A stretch of DNA of 64,000 nt from Riptortus pedestris (GCA_019009955.1 CM032228.1:174354001-174418000); one strand, 5' to 3'. Shown: positions 46,375-60,089, counted from the first letter of the stretch. Program-made: numbers and translations. The notes: a model not told the origin generated them from the sequence alone.

Positions 46375-47426
46375 TCTTTAATAAGGTAGGTTCTATAACC
46401 CTAATAAAAAAATTTAAATACCTATTCTCAATTCCTTCAATCCTTTTTTTTGCATGAAATTACGTTTATTGGTCTCAGTAAGGATAAGGTGCAACTATAA
46501 CAAAATGTTCGTTTGCTATTTATTTAAAACTATATTCTTGCAGATAGTGATTTGTTTGTTTAAACTGATAATTTGTCCAATACGTTAATTGATAAATATC
46601 TCATTTAAGATATTTCATTTATTTTATTCATTTAAATTATAAATTATCATAGCCACTTGAATTTCATAGTTCGCACGCGCCGAATCTTTAACTACAATCA
46701 ATGTAACTTGTTGGGACAAATCTCAAAACTGCTTTTAGAATTTTGAATCTCTATTAAAACAGGCAATAGGGGATGAATGGTTATTCGGAGAATATTCGAA
46801 ACAAAATAAAATTGTTTACATTTCTTTAAATAGCCTGAACAATTTTATCCATTTTTAAAAGCCTATGTTTTATTTGTCTTACTATTCACAAACAAATATA
46901 ATTCTGCCCAGCACAAACATTTGGATGTATCGAAAACTACAGATAAAAAGCACCAAATAAAAAATTGATATACATAATTTCCCTTGTTCGAAACATTATC
47001 TAATGGGAACACGATACTACTTTGAAAGTACTACAATCAATAGGCTAAATGTGAAAATTAGTTCTTACAGTCAATGTGGAAAGGGGCCAACCAATTCGCT
47101 GGACGCACACTTGACTGATTTAGCATTTGGAACTAACCTAATTTGTATTAGACGTCATCGAGGACATAAACTCCAACACAATTAATTGCTATAGACATCC
47201 TCAATGGCCTCGGGCATTCAACCCCTATGTTTTAATAATTTTCTATTCATTCAGAATTATTAAAATAACAGTTTTGAATACTTTATATTCACATTTGAAA
47301 ATGAAATGGAATTTATAAAAGCAGTGAAAATATTATTTAATACCTATGAACATTACAAAATATGATCATACCACAAATAAAAATATGTACAATACCAAAT
47401 AAGCATAAAAGAAATTATGTACATCT
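46375..47426. other. Intergenic stretch, no gene seen
   Basis: AT-rich. A small open frame at 47003-47185 has no recognisable features. Confidence 0.3.
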
Positions 47427-47780
47427 AACAGATTTCCCAAAAGAGAAATCAGCTATTGACCCGATTTTCAAAAAAATTGCCTCAAATGCTTGTATGTGTG
47501 TTAATGCTCTAGCTATCTTAATTTTTGTATTATCGTTTCCAAACTCAGTATTAAAGCGTTTCATGTAAAACTAAACATCGTGTTTGTTAAAGGCCACCAA
47601 AAGGAATGGAATAAAATAAAATAAAAAATAATAAGGTGTATAAAATAAAAAATATCTCCTAGGTTATGAGTCGGATTCAAAAATGTTATTTTAGCAATCT
47701 AGTCACAAATTTAATATTTCACAATTGTTAATCTATAAGTTCTTCCTCTGGCTCGAATATTAACCGATTTTTATCTATTA
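47427..47780 (+). mobile_element. HINE-like copy, 3'-truncated
   Basis: ACAGATTTCCCAAAAGAGAA, ATCAGCTATTGAC, then GATTTTCAAAAAAATTGCCT, block B words (TTTCCAAACTCAGTATTAAA) and ATTAACCGATTT at the right. No 3' hairpin. Confidence 0.65.
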
Positions 47781-48273
47781 GCAGATTTCTCTTAAAATAT
47801 TAAGTTTGTGGTCATGTCGCGATTGTTTCATTAAATGTCCATCGACCCTACCTAGGAGATGACGAATATGCAAAATACCCCGATTTTGTTCATAAGACCT
47901 TTAATAAGAGAGACCGAAGGATAAATGTTCCATGTGACGTCAGCAATGAATGTTCTATGCTTTGCCTTCGTTATTAATAGTCGTTGATTAACGTTTTAAT
48001 GCACAATAACTGTTCTATAAGCCATTCCCTAACTCAAATATTAATTGAGTTATTTACAGTTTCGCCCTTTCGTTCAATTCAATTCATGCGAATTACACTT
48101 TAAGCTACTGTATTACTAAATATACCCTCAACCACTTACGTTTCTAAGGGTATTGAGAAAGGAAAAATAGACGTTTTGGTTCATATGACAAACTGTGGCG
48201 TCAATATGTGTTGTTACTACACACTACTACTACAGGAAAATCTGCTTGTTTGTGCAGACACTGTATGACAGAC
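47781..48273 (+). mobile_element. HINE-like copy immediately following
   Basis: GCAGATTTCTCTTAAAATAT, GTGGTCATGTCGCGATTGTT, AAATGTCCATCGACCCTACC at left; GGAAAATCTGCTTGTTTGTG, CAGACACTGTATGACAGAC before TTTT at right. Head-to-tail with the previous copy. Confidence 0.7.
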
Positions 48274-49200
48274 TTTTCTTATTCTTTTTGGATATTACAA
48301 AACCAATAATACCTAGTGTTAAGAGGCGAATCACCATTTACAACCATACCAAATGAGATCAATATGCTTCCCGTATCCTAAAATATGTATATGTATAAGT
48401 TGGGAACTCTAGGGCTACATTTCTGAATTAGACATCCATTTAAATGCATCGAAATGAAATCAATGAAAGAATATCTAAATGCATCCTTATTTCAAAATGG
48501 AATTAAACAAAAAGGCATAATACAGTGAAATTTTTCTTCTCCTGTATAAAATTATTTTTGATTTAGTTGGAATAAATAAAAACAGTGAGGAGGCATAATA
48601 AAAAATGAAAGTAAAAAAAAAATTAATCATACTTAATATTGCGCATTTGAAAAACCAGCAAAGGTTTTCCCTCCTGACTGTCAGAATGGCATGATTCTCT
48701 TATCAACCGGAAATATTATCACACGTCGCAGCATTGAATCCCCTGAATGTATGTGGATTACTCGGAACCAATAAACCCCAGTTTTGATTTAGTTCATTAC
48801 TCACTGGATATTCAATACGCTTTTTACACTTTTCACATCTTTTCTTGGGGAATCCAAGATGTTATTAAAGCCAAGACATGACCAAATTTCGTGCATCTGA
48901 AATCGAGGTCACGCGTTTATATAATCTAGGAAATCAATCATAGAAGCTAAAAAATAAAAAAAAAATAAAACATTAAACCGCTACGTTTTATATACATAAA
49001 TCATCATCATTACCTTGAAGCAATAAGTTTGCTATAATTTATTTATTTAGCTTCAGGAGAAACCTCAACAATTCAAGCAGAAATCATATTTATAAAATAT
49101 AATGATTGAATTAAATCTTTTTCAGTCATGTATTGGACCATACTCTAAGGAAGATTTTAGTTACTTTTGAGGTCTACTTTCAATTTTGGTTTACCTTGTG

Positions 49201-49202
<2 letters not shown>
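48274..49202. other. Intergenic stretch before the Helitron array
   Basis: AT-rich, no gene or known element seen. Confidence 0.3.
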
Positions 49203-49263
<61 letters not shown>

Positions 49264-50359
49264 GTAACCTCTGTCTGTACATTGATTTTTTTCGCGAAAT
49301 TTCACGATAACTTTTCGTTTCACATGTCATAGACACCATAACTGCATTTTGTTTCTTTGGTGTCTGTTTGTTTGTTTGTTTATTTGTTTGTTTGTTACCT
49401 TTTCACGCATAAACGGCAGAACCGAATTTTATGAAACTTGGTATGTATATTACTACTAACCCAACTTAGACTTTAGGCTATATTAAAATTCTCTGAGATG
49501 AACAGGAGTGGGGGTTGTAAGGAAGGCCTGAAATTAAAAATAGCGATATTTCGTTTCCTATTGGTTTTTCGGCAAGTATGAACATAACAAAAGTTGTTTA
49601 TTTTGTTATTTAGAGTAACTTTTGTTATATACACTTTTTTCGTATAACGTATTATAAACGCTAAAACCTATCGCGGAAGTGAGCAATTTTATTTGGCACA
49701 AACGACTCAACCGAACTAAATACAACTCGGTATGTATATTAGCACTAATACCTTCATTATAATAAGCCATACCAAAAGTTCTAGAAACGGGCAGGAGTGG
49801 GGGTTGTAGGGGAGGCCTGAATTTAAAAATAGCGGTATTTCGTTTTCTATTCGTTTTTCGGCAAATATGAACATAACAAAAGTTGTTAATTTTGTTATTT
49901 AGAGTAACTTTTGTCATATTCATTTTTGTCTTTTAACAAAGTATAAACGAGATATACACTATAAACTAAAGCGGGAGTCAACGATTTCATTGAGCGCTAA
50001 CGAGTAAACCGAACTTACAAAAACTCAGTATATCAATTAGCATTAATTCTTCCATAATTATAAGCTATATTAAAATTTTTAGGTTAGAACGGGCGTGGGG
50101 GTTATAAGGGAGGCCTGAAATAAAAATTCGCGATATTTCATTGTCTATTTGTCTACGGGAAATATGATAATTTGGAGGACAGTGAAGACTTACATAAAAA
50201 ATTAATTTTATTATTAACAAATGCCAACAACGGGAATTAACCCTAAACACTAGGACGGGTAAATGTCAAAATATTGTGCAAATTAAAGCCTTGCCAAAAA
50301 AATACCATCACCATTCAGCCTTAAATCAATTCCCGGGCGAAGCCGGGTATCTGAGCTAG
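49203..50359 (+). mobile_element. Helitron array copy 1
   Basis: (TA)n at 49203-49257 runs into AAAATTGTAACCTCTGTCTG; three monomers start near 49500, 49790 and 50090. The end is ATTCCCGGGCGAAGCCGGGT, ATCTGAGCTAG at 50359. The 5' TC is lost in the TA tract, so the left border is approximate. Confidence 0.85.
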
Positions 50360-52544
50360 TATATATATAAAATTGTAACCTCTGTCTGTACATTGATTTT
50401 TTTCGCGAAATTTCACGATAACTTTTCGTTTCACATGTCATAGACACCATAACTGCATTTTGTTTCTTTGGTGTCTGTTTGTTTGTTTGTTTGTTTGTTT
50501 GTTTATTTGTTTGTTTGTTTGTTACCTTTTCACGCATAAACGGCTGACCCGAATTTTATGAAACTTGGTATGTATATTACTACTAGCCCAACTTAGACTT
50601 TAGGCTATATTAATATTCTCTAAGACAAACAGGAGTGGGGGTTATAAGGGAGGCCTGAACTTAAAAATAGCGATATTTCGTTTCCTATTGCTTTTTCAGC
50701 AAATATACACATAACAAACGTTGTTTATTTTGTAATTTAGAGTAACTTTTGTTATATGTACTTTTGCCGTATACGGAAGTGTAAATGCGTTATACGCTAA
50801 AAACTATAGCGGGAGTCCACAATTTTATTTGGCACAAAAGACTCAACCGAACTAAACCAAACTCGGTATGTGAATTAGTACTAACGCCTTCCTTATAATA
50901 AGCCATACGAACATTTCTAGGGACGGGCAGGAGTGGGGGTTATAAGGAAAGCCAGCAATTAAAAATAGCGATATTTCGTTTCATATTGGTTTCTCGGCAA
51001 GTATGCACATAACAAAAGTTGTTTATTTTGTTATTTAGAGTAACTTTTGTTATATACACTTTTATCGTGTAACGTATTATAAACGGGATATACGCTAAAA
51101 ACTATAGCGGGAGTCCACAATTTTATTTGGCACAAAAGACTCAACCGAACTAAATAAAACTCGGTATGTGTATTAGCACTAACACCTTCATTATAATAAG
51201 CCATACCAACATTTATAGAGGCGGACTGGAGCGGGGGTTGCAAGGGAGGCCTGACTTTAAAAATAGTGGTATTTCGTTTTCTATTCGTTTTTCTGCAAAT
51301 ATGCATATAACAAAAGTAGTTTATTTTGTCATTTAGAGTAATTTTTGTTGCATTCACTATGTTCGTAAAATGAAGTAAACACGTGATATACGCTAAAACT
51401 ATAGTGGGAGTCATTAATTTTATTAGTGCTTATTTAAGTGTTTTTAATGAATGAATATTATGACAAATGATTTTATTTTTTAGTCACATATGATAACTCT
51501 ATATATGATTTAGATTAGTGAGGTTATATATTTCCGTCGTCCCCTTCTCATTTATTTATTTCTCCTACAAAATAACATTGCTATTTATTTTCAATAGAAA
51601 TGTAAACTATAAGAGCATATCCGTTATTTAATTTGCATAATGTATTATTTAAACTAAGTCATGCTGAATTGTACAAAGAGGGATAGCGGAAGTTATGGGG
51701 ATCAAACTCTTTCGTTCTGCTAATACATATATTATCTTATTTCCGATATCTTGGTGTTATTGAAATAAATATATACCATCATAACAATTAGACGTTAATA
51801 GTAATGTTATTATGAAAAAATACAATATCCATTTAAAATTGATATGATTTAAAGTATTAATTATTTTGCAGGGAGGGCTACGTTCTATTCCCCTCACCTA
51901 TATTTTTGAATATGAATCAAATTATTTTTCGGGTAATACTACTATTTAATTCCAACAGGTAGATAAATTATTAAAATAATACTTTGAATCAATATTTTAA
52001 GGAAAACTATGGAGATGCTAGAGCGGAAGGAGGCTGGAGCCTAAACAGTTAATTAACTTAACTTATATCCTGTGAAATGATTTCCACTGAGCTCTACTAT
52101 TACGAATATAATCTAATTACAAAACTATGCTTAAACTATATGAGCTGGGATAGGTTTTTGACAGGAAATAAGTTTCATTATAGAGAATATTTAATTGTAA
52201 TAAATGCTATTCCACGATTATGGTTTGAAGTATTCAAAAAGGTTAGTTAAAAAGTGGAGAGGGATAGATCAGGAACACAATTTTATTTATTCTTCAAAAT
52301 TAAAATTTCTCATCTATACGTCGCCCGCCTGACCCTCAGGGGAAACAATGATTAGGGGCTTATTTTCATTTATTCATGAAATACAATTTTTTTTTTTCTG
52401 TAAGTCGCCTGCCTGTCCCTCGCGGGAAAACAATGCGCTCAGACGGGAAGTGTAGTAAACATTGAAGCCTTGCTCAAAAAAAAAAAAATACTATCATCAT
52501 TCAGCCTCAAATGATTTCCCGGGCGAAGCCGGGTACCTTAGCTA

Positions 52545-52545
<1 letters not shown>
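50360..52545 (+). mobile_element. Helitron array copy 2, long form
   Basis: It starts TATATATATAAAATTGTAAC directly after the CTAG of copy 1. Three monomers (near 50630, 50925, 51220) are followed by about 1.1 kb not found in copies 1, 3 and 4 but partly shared with copy 5 (CATTATAGAGAATATTTAAT, GATTATGGTTTGAA). The end is CCCGGGCGAAGCCGGGTACC, TTAGCTAG at 52545, the TACCTTAG subfamily of 3' end. Confidence 0.82.
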
Positions 52546-52577
<32 letters not shown>

Positions 52578-52578
<1 letters not shown>

Positions 52579-53876
52579 TAGCTCAGATACCCGGCTTCGC
52601 TCGGGAATTCATTTGAGGCTGAATGGTGATGGTATTTTTTTGGCAAGGCTTTACATTGCACAATATTTTGACATTTACCCGTCCCAGCATTTAGTGTAAA
52701 TACCCGTCGTTTCTGTGGATTTGTTAATAATAAAATTATTTTTTTATGTAAGACTTCACAGTTCTCCATGTTGTCATATATCCCGTTTCCTATGCATTGT
52801 GTATATATTTGAATTATTAAACACAAAATATTAACAGAGATTTGAATTAATTTTTCCCGGTGAGGTACCTGGTAGTTCCTAAGAATTGTTGGGCAAATTT
52901 CTCTAAATAACAAAATAAACAATTTTTTTTATGTGCATATTTGCCGAAACCCCAATAGGAAACGAAATATCACTATTTTTAATTTCAGGCCTCCCTTATA
53001 ACCCCCACTCCTGCCCGTCCCTAGAAATGTTAGTATGGCTTATTATAAGGAAGGCGTTAGTGCTAATTCACATACCGAGTTTGGTTTAGTTCCGTTGAGA
53101 CTTTTGTGCCAAATAAAATTGTTGACTTCCGCAGTAGTTAGTAGCGTATAACTCATTTGTACTTAGGTATACGACAAAAGTGTATATAACAAAAGTTACT
53201 ACAAATAACAAAATAAACAACTTTTGTTATGTGCATAATTGCCAAAAATGCATTAGGAAACGAAATATTGCTATTTTTAATTTCAGCCCTCCCTTATAAC
53301 CCCCACTCCTGCCCGTCCCTAGAAATGTTAGGCTGGCTTATTATTAGGTAGGCGTTTGTGCTAATTCACATACCGAGTTTTATTTATTTCGGTTGGGTAT
53401 TTTGTCCCAAATAAAATTGTTCAGTTCCGTTATAGGTTTTATCGTATATCTCGTTTATAATTCGGTATACGAAAAAAGTGTATATAACAAAACTTACTCT
53501 AAATAACAAAATAAACAACTTTTGTTATGTTCATATTTGCTGAAAAACCAATAGGAAACAAAATATCGCTATTTTTTATTTCTGGCTTTCCTTATAACCC
53601 CCACTCCTGTTCGTCTCAGAGGATATTAATATAGCCTAAAGTCTAAGTTGGGTTAGTAGTAGTATACATACCAAGTTTCATAAAATTCGGTTCAGCCGTT
53701 TATGCGTGAAAAGGTAACAAACAAACAAACAAACAAATAAACAAACAAACAAACAAACAGACACCAAAGAAACAAAATGCAGTTATGGTGTCTATGACAT
53801 GTGAAACGAAAAGTTATCGTGAAATTTCGCGAAAAAAATCAATGTACAGACAGAGGTTACAATTTTATATATATAT

Positions 53877-53879
<3 letters not shown>
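52578..53879 (-). mobile_element. Helitron array copy 3, opposite orientation
   Basis: Read on the minus strand it starts TCTATATATATATAAAATTG at 53879 (preceded by A), has three monomers and ends CGAGCGAAGCCGGGTATCTG, AGCTAG at 52578 followed by T. Termini on both sides are exact. Confidence 0.9.
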
Positions 53880-53916
<37 letters not shown>

Positions 53917-54723
53917 GTAACCTCTGTCTGTACATTGATTTTTTTCGCGAAATTTCACGATAAATTTTCGTTTCACATGTCATAGACACCATAACTGCAT
54001 TTTGTTTCTTTCGTGTATGTTTGTTTGTTTGTTTGTTTGTTTGTTACCTTTTCACGCATAAACGGCTGAACCGAATTTTATGAAACTTGGTATGTATATT
54101 ACTACCAGCCCAACTTAGACTTTAGGCTATGTTAATATTCTCTGAGACGAACAGGAGTGGGGGTTATAAGGGAGGCCTGAAATTAAAAATAGTGATATTT
54201 CGTTTCCTATTGGGGTTTTGGCAAATATGCACATAACAAAAGTTGTTTATTTTGTTATTTAGAGAAACTTTTGTCATATACACTTTTGTTGTATATCTAA
54301 TTATAAAGGCGTTATACGCCAAGAAGTGATAGCAGGAGTCAACAATTTTATTTGGCACAAAAGACTCAACCGAACTAAACCAAACTCGGTACGTGAATTA
54401 GCTGTAACGTCTTCCTTATAATAAGCCATTCTAACATTTCTAGGGACGGGCAGGAGTGGGGGTTATAAGGGAGGGCTGAAATTAAAAATAGTGATATTTC
54501 GTTTCCTATTGGGGTTTTGGCAAATATGCACATAACAAAAGTTGTTTATTTTGTTATTTAGAGAAACTTTTGTCATATACACTTTTGTTGTATACCTAAT
54601 TATAAAGGCGTTATACGCCAAGAAGTGATAGCAGGAGTCAACAATTTTATTTGGCACAAAAGACTCAACCGAACTAAACCAAACTCGGTACGTGAATTAG
54701 CACTAACGTCTTCCTTATATTAA

Positions 54724-56295
54724 CCCATTAGCGCCCCGTGGTCCCTCTTGGGACTCAAAATCTGTATACATTCAGAATGAGCTGGGTAACTCCTTCCTGT
54801 CCCGGTCGTGTCTGAGCCTGTCTTAACACGTTCCTGAGTTACCCCCACAGACCCTTGGTGGGTCAGTCTCCATTACTCTCGCGTCTAGTGAATATCACAC
54901 CTCACTGAAAATGGAAGGATCTGAGGATCTCGACTCGCTGCGACAATTATTGGCGTAAGTACCTATATATATTAATAATCTTCCTTTTCAATATTGCTTT
55001 CTTTTCTCTGATAGTGCTAGCATTGATTTATCAAATTTTTATGGGGTATTTACAATTTACAGCCCTTGTAGGCTTTACAAAAGTTGAGTGATCCCAAAAG
55101 GGACCACTGGGCTGTATGACCCCCTGTATTTTTTTTTTAAATGAGTGCATTCAGCAAATTCGTTATTTTTGTTTGCTATATCTATCGAGACTAAAACTTA
55201 TTTACTACATGAAGTTAATTATTATTATTTATTATTACTATTATTATTTATTTTTCAGGCCTGGCCTCACGCTACAGGAGGCTTTAGAAATTTTGACAGG
55301 GGATATCCCAAGCCATCTGCGGCCCCATTCCGTTTACGTTGAGCCCCCCATTCCAAATGAAAACACTGATGAGGAATCAGGAAATGAGGACGATGAGCAA
55401 GGAGATGTCAGACACCTTTATAATACAGAGCTTCATTGAAAAAAATTATGGCATCATCTTTGTACGGTGGAAGGATAATGGAGTATTGACCCTCGGATCA
55501 ACCGACTACGGTGTACTATCATCTGTGAAACGCTGGTCAGCGGAAAAAAAGAAGAACATAAACTGCGATCGTCCATTGGGAGTTGCCAAATACAATAAAG
55601 GAATGGGTGGAACCGACCAAATGGATTCCAACATAAATGTGTACCGTATTGGACTCCGAAGTAAGAAATTTTTGTGGGTTGTGTTCAACTGGATAGTGGA
55701 TGCCATGATACAAAATTCATGGCTAATATATCGCCAATATACAAAAATATCACAGCTGAAATTTCGGCGAGAAATAGCCATCAATTATCTCACCAGATAT
55801 TCAACACAAAAAGTTCATCCTGGACCCAGTGCACCCATCAAATCTCGATTTTTGGTGGACATGAGATATGACAACATAAATCATCTCATTCAGAAGATAC
55901 CAGACAACAAGCGGTGGCGATGTGCTTTGGAATCTTGCAAATCGCGATCTAGATACATGTGTGAAAAATGTGGCGTAGGGCTGTGTGTGGAGTGTTTTTA
56001 ACCATTTCACAGGGCTTGAATTTGTTTTTGTCTTAAAACAAAATTAAATTTGTCTTTTTTTAAATAAATAATAGCGTATTTTTGACTTATTTGGTTTCTT
56101 TCCTCTCTTAAAAAACACAGGTGGTCAAAGTGCCCGGTGGTCCCTTCTGGGATCACTCTTTATCAAGACTTTCTCGCCAGTGTGCGTGTGAAAAATTTTT
56201 TAAAATATTTTTCATATGCTATAAGGATTCCAAAGAACAACCTCTGTAAACTTTATGAAGAAATTTCAAAAAAAATAATTACGGGCGTTAATGGG
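54724..56295 (+). mobile_element. Non-autonomous piggyBac element, 1572 bp, nested in a Helitron
   Basis: TTAA lies immediately outside both ends (54720-54723 and 56296-56299). The ends CCCATTAGCGCCC and GGGCGTTAATGGG are inverse with one mismatch. Subterminal GTGGTCCC-(x)-GGGAC/TCAC motifs recur at both ends and internally near 55085. Removing the element and one TTAA restores the Helitron wording (CTTCCTTAT-ATTAAGCCATAC), so the insertion followed Helitron amplification. Confidence 0.93.
54911..56001 (+). pseudogene. piggyBac transposase with the catalytic core deleted
   Basis: The first exon, 54911-54954, reads MEGSEDLDSLRQLLA; GT and AG borders join it in frame to 55259, giving PGLTLQEALEILTGDIPSHL and then an acidic linker (VEPPIPNENTDEESGNEDDE) typical of PGBD-type N-termini. 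Near 55405-55450 a deletion shifts the frame to the C-terminal part: IIFVRWKDNGVLTLGSTDYG, VAKYNKGMGGTDQMDSNINV (the conserved GGxDxMD carrying the last catalytic Asp), YRIGLRSKKFLWVVFNWIVD, and a Cys-rich end MCEKCGVGLCVECF at 56001. The first two Asp of the DDD triad and roughly half the protein (usually 550-600 residues) are missing, so it cannot be active. The C-terminal 180 codons are free of stops. Confidence 0.9.
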
Positions 56296-56761
56296 TTAAG
56301 CCATACTAACATTTCTAGGGACGGGCAGGAGTGGGGGTTATAAGGGAGGCCTGAAATTAAAAATAGTGATACTTCGTTTCGTATTGGGGTTTCGGCAAAT
56401 ATGCACATAAACAAAATTGTTTATTTTGTTATTTAGAGAAATTTGCTCAACAATTCTTAGGAACTACCAGGTACCTCACCGGGAAAAATTAATTCAAATC
56501 TATGTTAATATTTTGGGCTTAATAATTCAAATCTATACATAATGCACAGGAAACGGGAAATATGACAATATGGAGAACAGTGAAATCTTACATAAAAAAA
56601 TAATTTTATTATTAACAAAACCACAGAAACGACGGGTATTTACACTAAACGCTGGGATGGGTAAATGTCAAAATATTGTGCAATGTAAAACCTTGCCAAA
56701 AAAAGACCATCACCATTCAGCCTCAAATGAATTCCCGAGCGAAGCCGGGTATCTGAGCTAG

Positions 56762-58231
56762 TATATATATAAAATTGTAACCTCTGTCTGTACATTGATT
56801 TTTTTCGCGAAATTTCACGATAACTTTTCGTTTCACATGTCATAGACACCATAACTGCATTTTGTTTCTTTCGTGTATGTTTGTTTGTTTGTTTGTTTGT
56901 TTGTTTGTTACCTTTTCACGCATAAACGGCTGAACCGAATTTTATGAAACTTGGTATGTATATTACTACTAGCCCAACTTAGACTTTAGGCTATATTAAT
57001 ATTCTCTGAGACGAACAGGAGTGGGGGTTATAAGGAAGGTCTGAAATTAAAAATAGCGATATTTCGTTTCCTATTGGTTTTTCGGCAAATATGCACATAA
57101 CAAAAGTTGTTTATTTTGTTATTTAGAGTAACATTTGTTATATACACTTTATTCGTATACCGAATTATAAACGAGATATACGCTAAAACCTATAGCTGAA
57201 GTGAACAATTTTATTTGGGACAAAAGACCCAACCGAATAAATAAAACTCGGTATGTGTATTAGCACTAACGCTTTCATTATAATCAGCCATATTAACGTT
57301 TCTAGGGACGGGCAAGAGAGGGGGTTATAAGGGAAGCCTGAAATTAAACAAAGCGTTATTTCGTTTCCTATTGGTTTTTCGGCAAATATGAACATAACAA
57401 AAGTTGTTTATTTTGTTATTTAGAGTAACTTTTGTTATATACACTTTTTTGTATACCGAATTATAAACGAGATATACGCTAAAACCTATTGCGGAAATGA
57501 ACAATTTTATTTGGGACAAAAGATCCAACCGAAATAAATAAAAATCGGTATGTGTATTAGCACTTACGGTATGTGTAGACGCTTTCATTATAACAAGCCA
57601 TACTAACATTTCTAGTGGTGGGCAGGAGTGGGTGTTGTAAGGGAGGCCTGAATTTAAAAATAGCAGTATTTCGTTTTCTATTCGTTTTTCGGCAAATATG
57701 AACATAACAAAAATTGTTTATTTTGTTATTTAGAGTACCTTTTGTCGTATAGAAAAGTATAAACGTGAAATACACTAAAATCTAAAGCGGGAGCCAACAA
57801 TTTTGTTGGGAAATAACGATTGAACCGAACTTAGCAAAACTCGGTATTGAGATTCACTATTACAAATATAATCTTACGTGCAAAACTTTGCCTAAACAAT
57901 TAGAGCTCGGGTTGGCTTTTGAAAGAAAATATGTTTATTATAGATGATATTTAATTGTAATTAATGCTACCCATGATTATGGTTTGAATTATTGAAAACC
58001 GGTGAGTCAAAAAGTGTAGAAGGATAAATTAGGAACACATTTTCATTTATCCTTCAAAACTAAAATTTCTATTCTATTAATCCCCAAAAGTTACCCTTCA
58101 GGGTTGGCTATTTCGAAAAATCATTACGCCGTGGAGGGCAGTGTAAATGTACACATTGAAGTCTTACTATCAAAATCCCATCATTAGTCAGTCAACAATA
58201 ATTTCCCGGGCTTCGCCGGGTACCTTAGCTA

Positions 58232-58232
<1 letters not shown>
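56762..58232 (+). mobile_element. Helitron array copy 5
   Basis: Abuts the CTAG of copy 4, starts TATATATAAAATTGTAACCT. Monomers start near 57010, 57305 and 57600, then a shortened form of copy 2's extra segment (57840-58190). The end is CCCGGGCTTCGCCGGGTACC, TTAGCTAG at 58232. The hairpin arm is CTTCG where other copies have CGAAG. Confidence 0.85.
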
Positions 58233-59114
<882 letters not shown>

Positions 59115-59656
59115 GGGGTTGTGTAACCAACCAGATTTCTCAAGTGTGTACATTATAAATCACGTGATTTGCCCCTTGTAATAAGTTTAGTTTTGGGTTT
59201 ATCATTGCTGAAACCAGAAAACAAGAAAGCACGAATAACTCGACTAATACTTGAGTAACGAAAAAACGCATAGAACGACAATTTTTGATCATCAGTCAAG
59301 ATTGGTTCTATAATATTTTACGATCCCACTCATAATCAAGGAAATATATTGAATTTTCGAATTCCACCTCCCTCTATTCCTCCACTATTCCATGTCCGAT
59401 TTTTCCCAATAAGAAATATGGTTAGTGTTGACTGAAAGTTCAAATTTCGAGTAAGGTATAGGTCAAATTAAGCATTTTCGGGTACAAATTCCAAATATCT
59501 CGGTTAGTATTCATATTACATAAAATATGTATATAAAAATATTTATAGTGCATTTAATTTACAATAAGATTGGTTCTATACAATCGTTCGATCCAACGTA
59601 TAACAGAGATATGTCGATTTTTCCCTCAATAACTGATTTCCCTTAAGGAAACCTGC
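59115..59656 (-). mobile_element. HINE-like copy
   Basis: Left end AACCAGATTTCTCAAG with an eroded tail. Block B in inverse: GATTGGTTCTATAATATTTT, then a second GATTGGTTCTATACAATCGT. At right, CTCAATAACTGATTTCCCTT, AAGGAAACCTGC is the inverse of the 5' palindromic motif. Block B is duplicated. Confidence 0.65.
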
Positions 59657-59986
59657 CTAATTTCTTGAAGCTGCCCAAAACAAAAAAAATGATTATAAAT
59701 TCAGCAGTTCATCCATAAAAATGTTGTTAATGCAGAAAATATAGCCTCCAACCTCCACTGTGCATGGATAGTGCACAAAGGAAATATGAGATCCATAAAA
59801 CAATTGAATCTCTTAAAAGATGAAACTTCTTATCTTCGTTTTCTAGGGGGTTTCTAAAGGTGAAAAAACGACAAAATAGAAGTTCCGTTAGATCAGTAAC
59901 GCTCAATATATACATGCATGTATGATAATTCAAGAAATCAGTTGTCTTTTGTGGCATATCTCCAGCGGTGTCTATGGTGTGGTGGC

Positions 59987-60021
<35 letters not shown>

Positions 60022-60089
60022 TATATATATATCCATATAAAGCTTCTTACTACAGACAGGTAGATGAGATCATCAGCTTGTCATATTCC

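Larger units (their letters stand above)
53880..56761 (+). mobile_element. Helitron array copy 4, split by a piggyBac
   Basis: (TA)n to about 53911, then AAAATTGTAACCTCTGTCTG. Monomers start near 54150 and 54447, nearly identical to each other at a spacing of 299 bp. The piggyBac at 54724-56295 interrupts between monomers; the third starts near 56320. The end is CCGAGCGAAGCCGGGTATCT, GAGCTAG at 56761. Confidence 0.85.

Noticed and set aside
53785..53992. Mirror-image open frames MVSMTCETKSYREISRKKSM on both strands
   Set aside because: Inverted 5' ends of two Helitron copies facing each other; not a gene pair.
49606..57775. Recurring open frames of the type KINNFCYVHICRKTNRKRN
   Set aside because: They come from the Helitron monomer read in inverse; the same frame recurs because the DNA repeats, with no start or codon signal of its own. 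I considered a short Helitron-encoded peptide but frames break differently in each copy.
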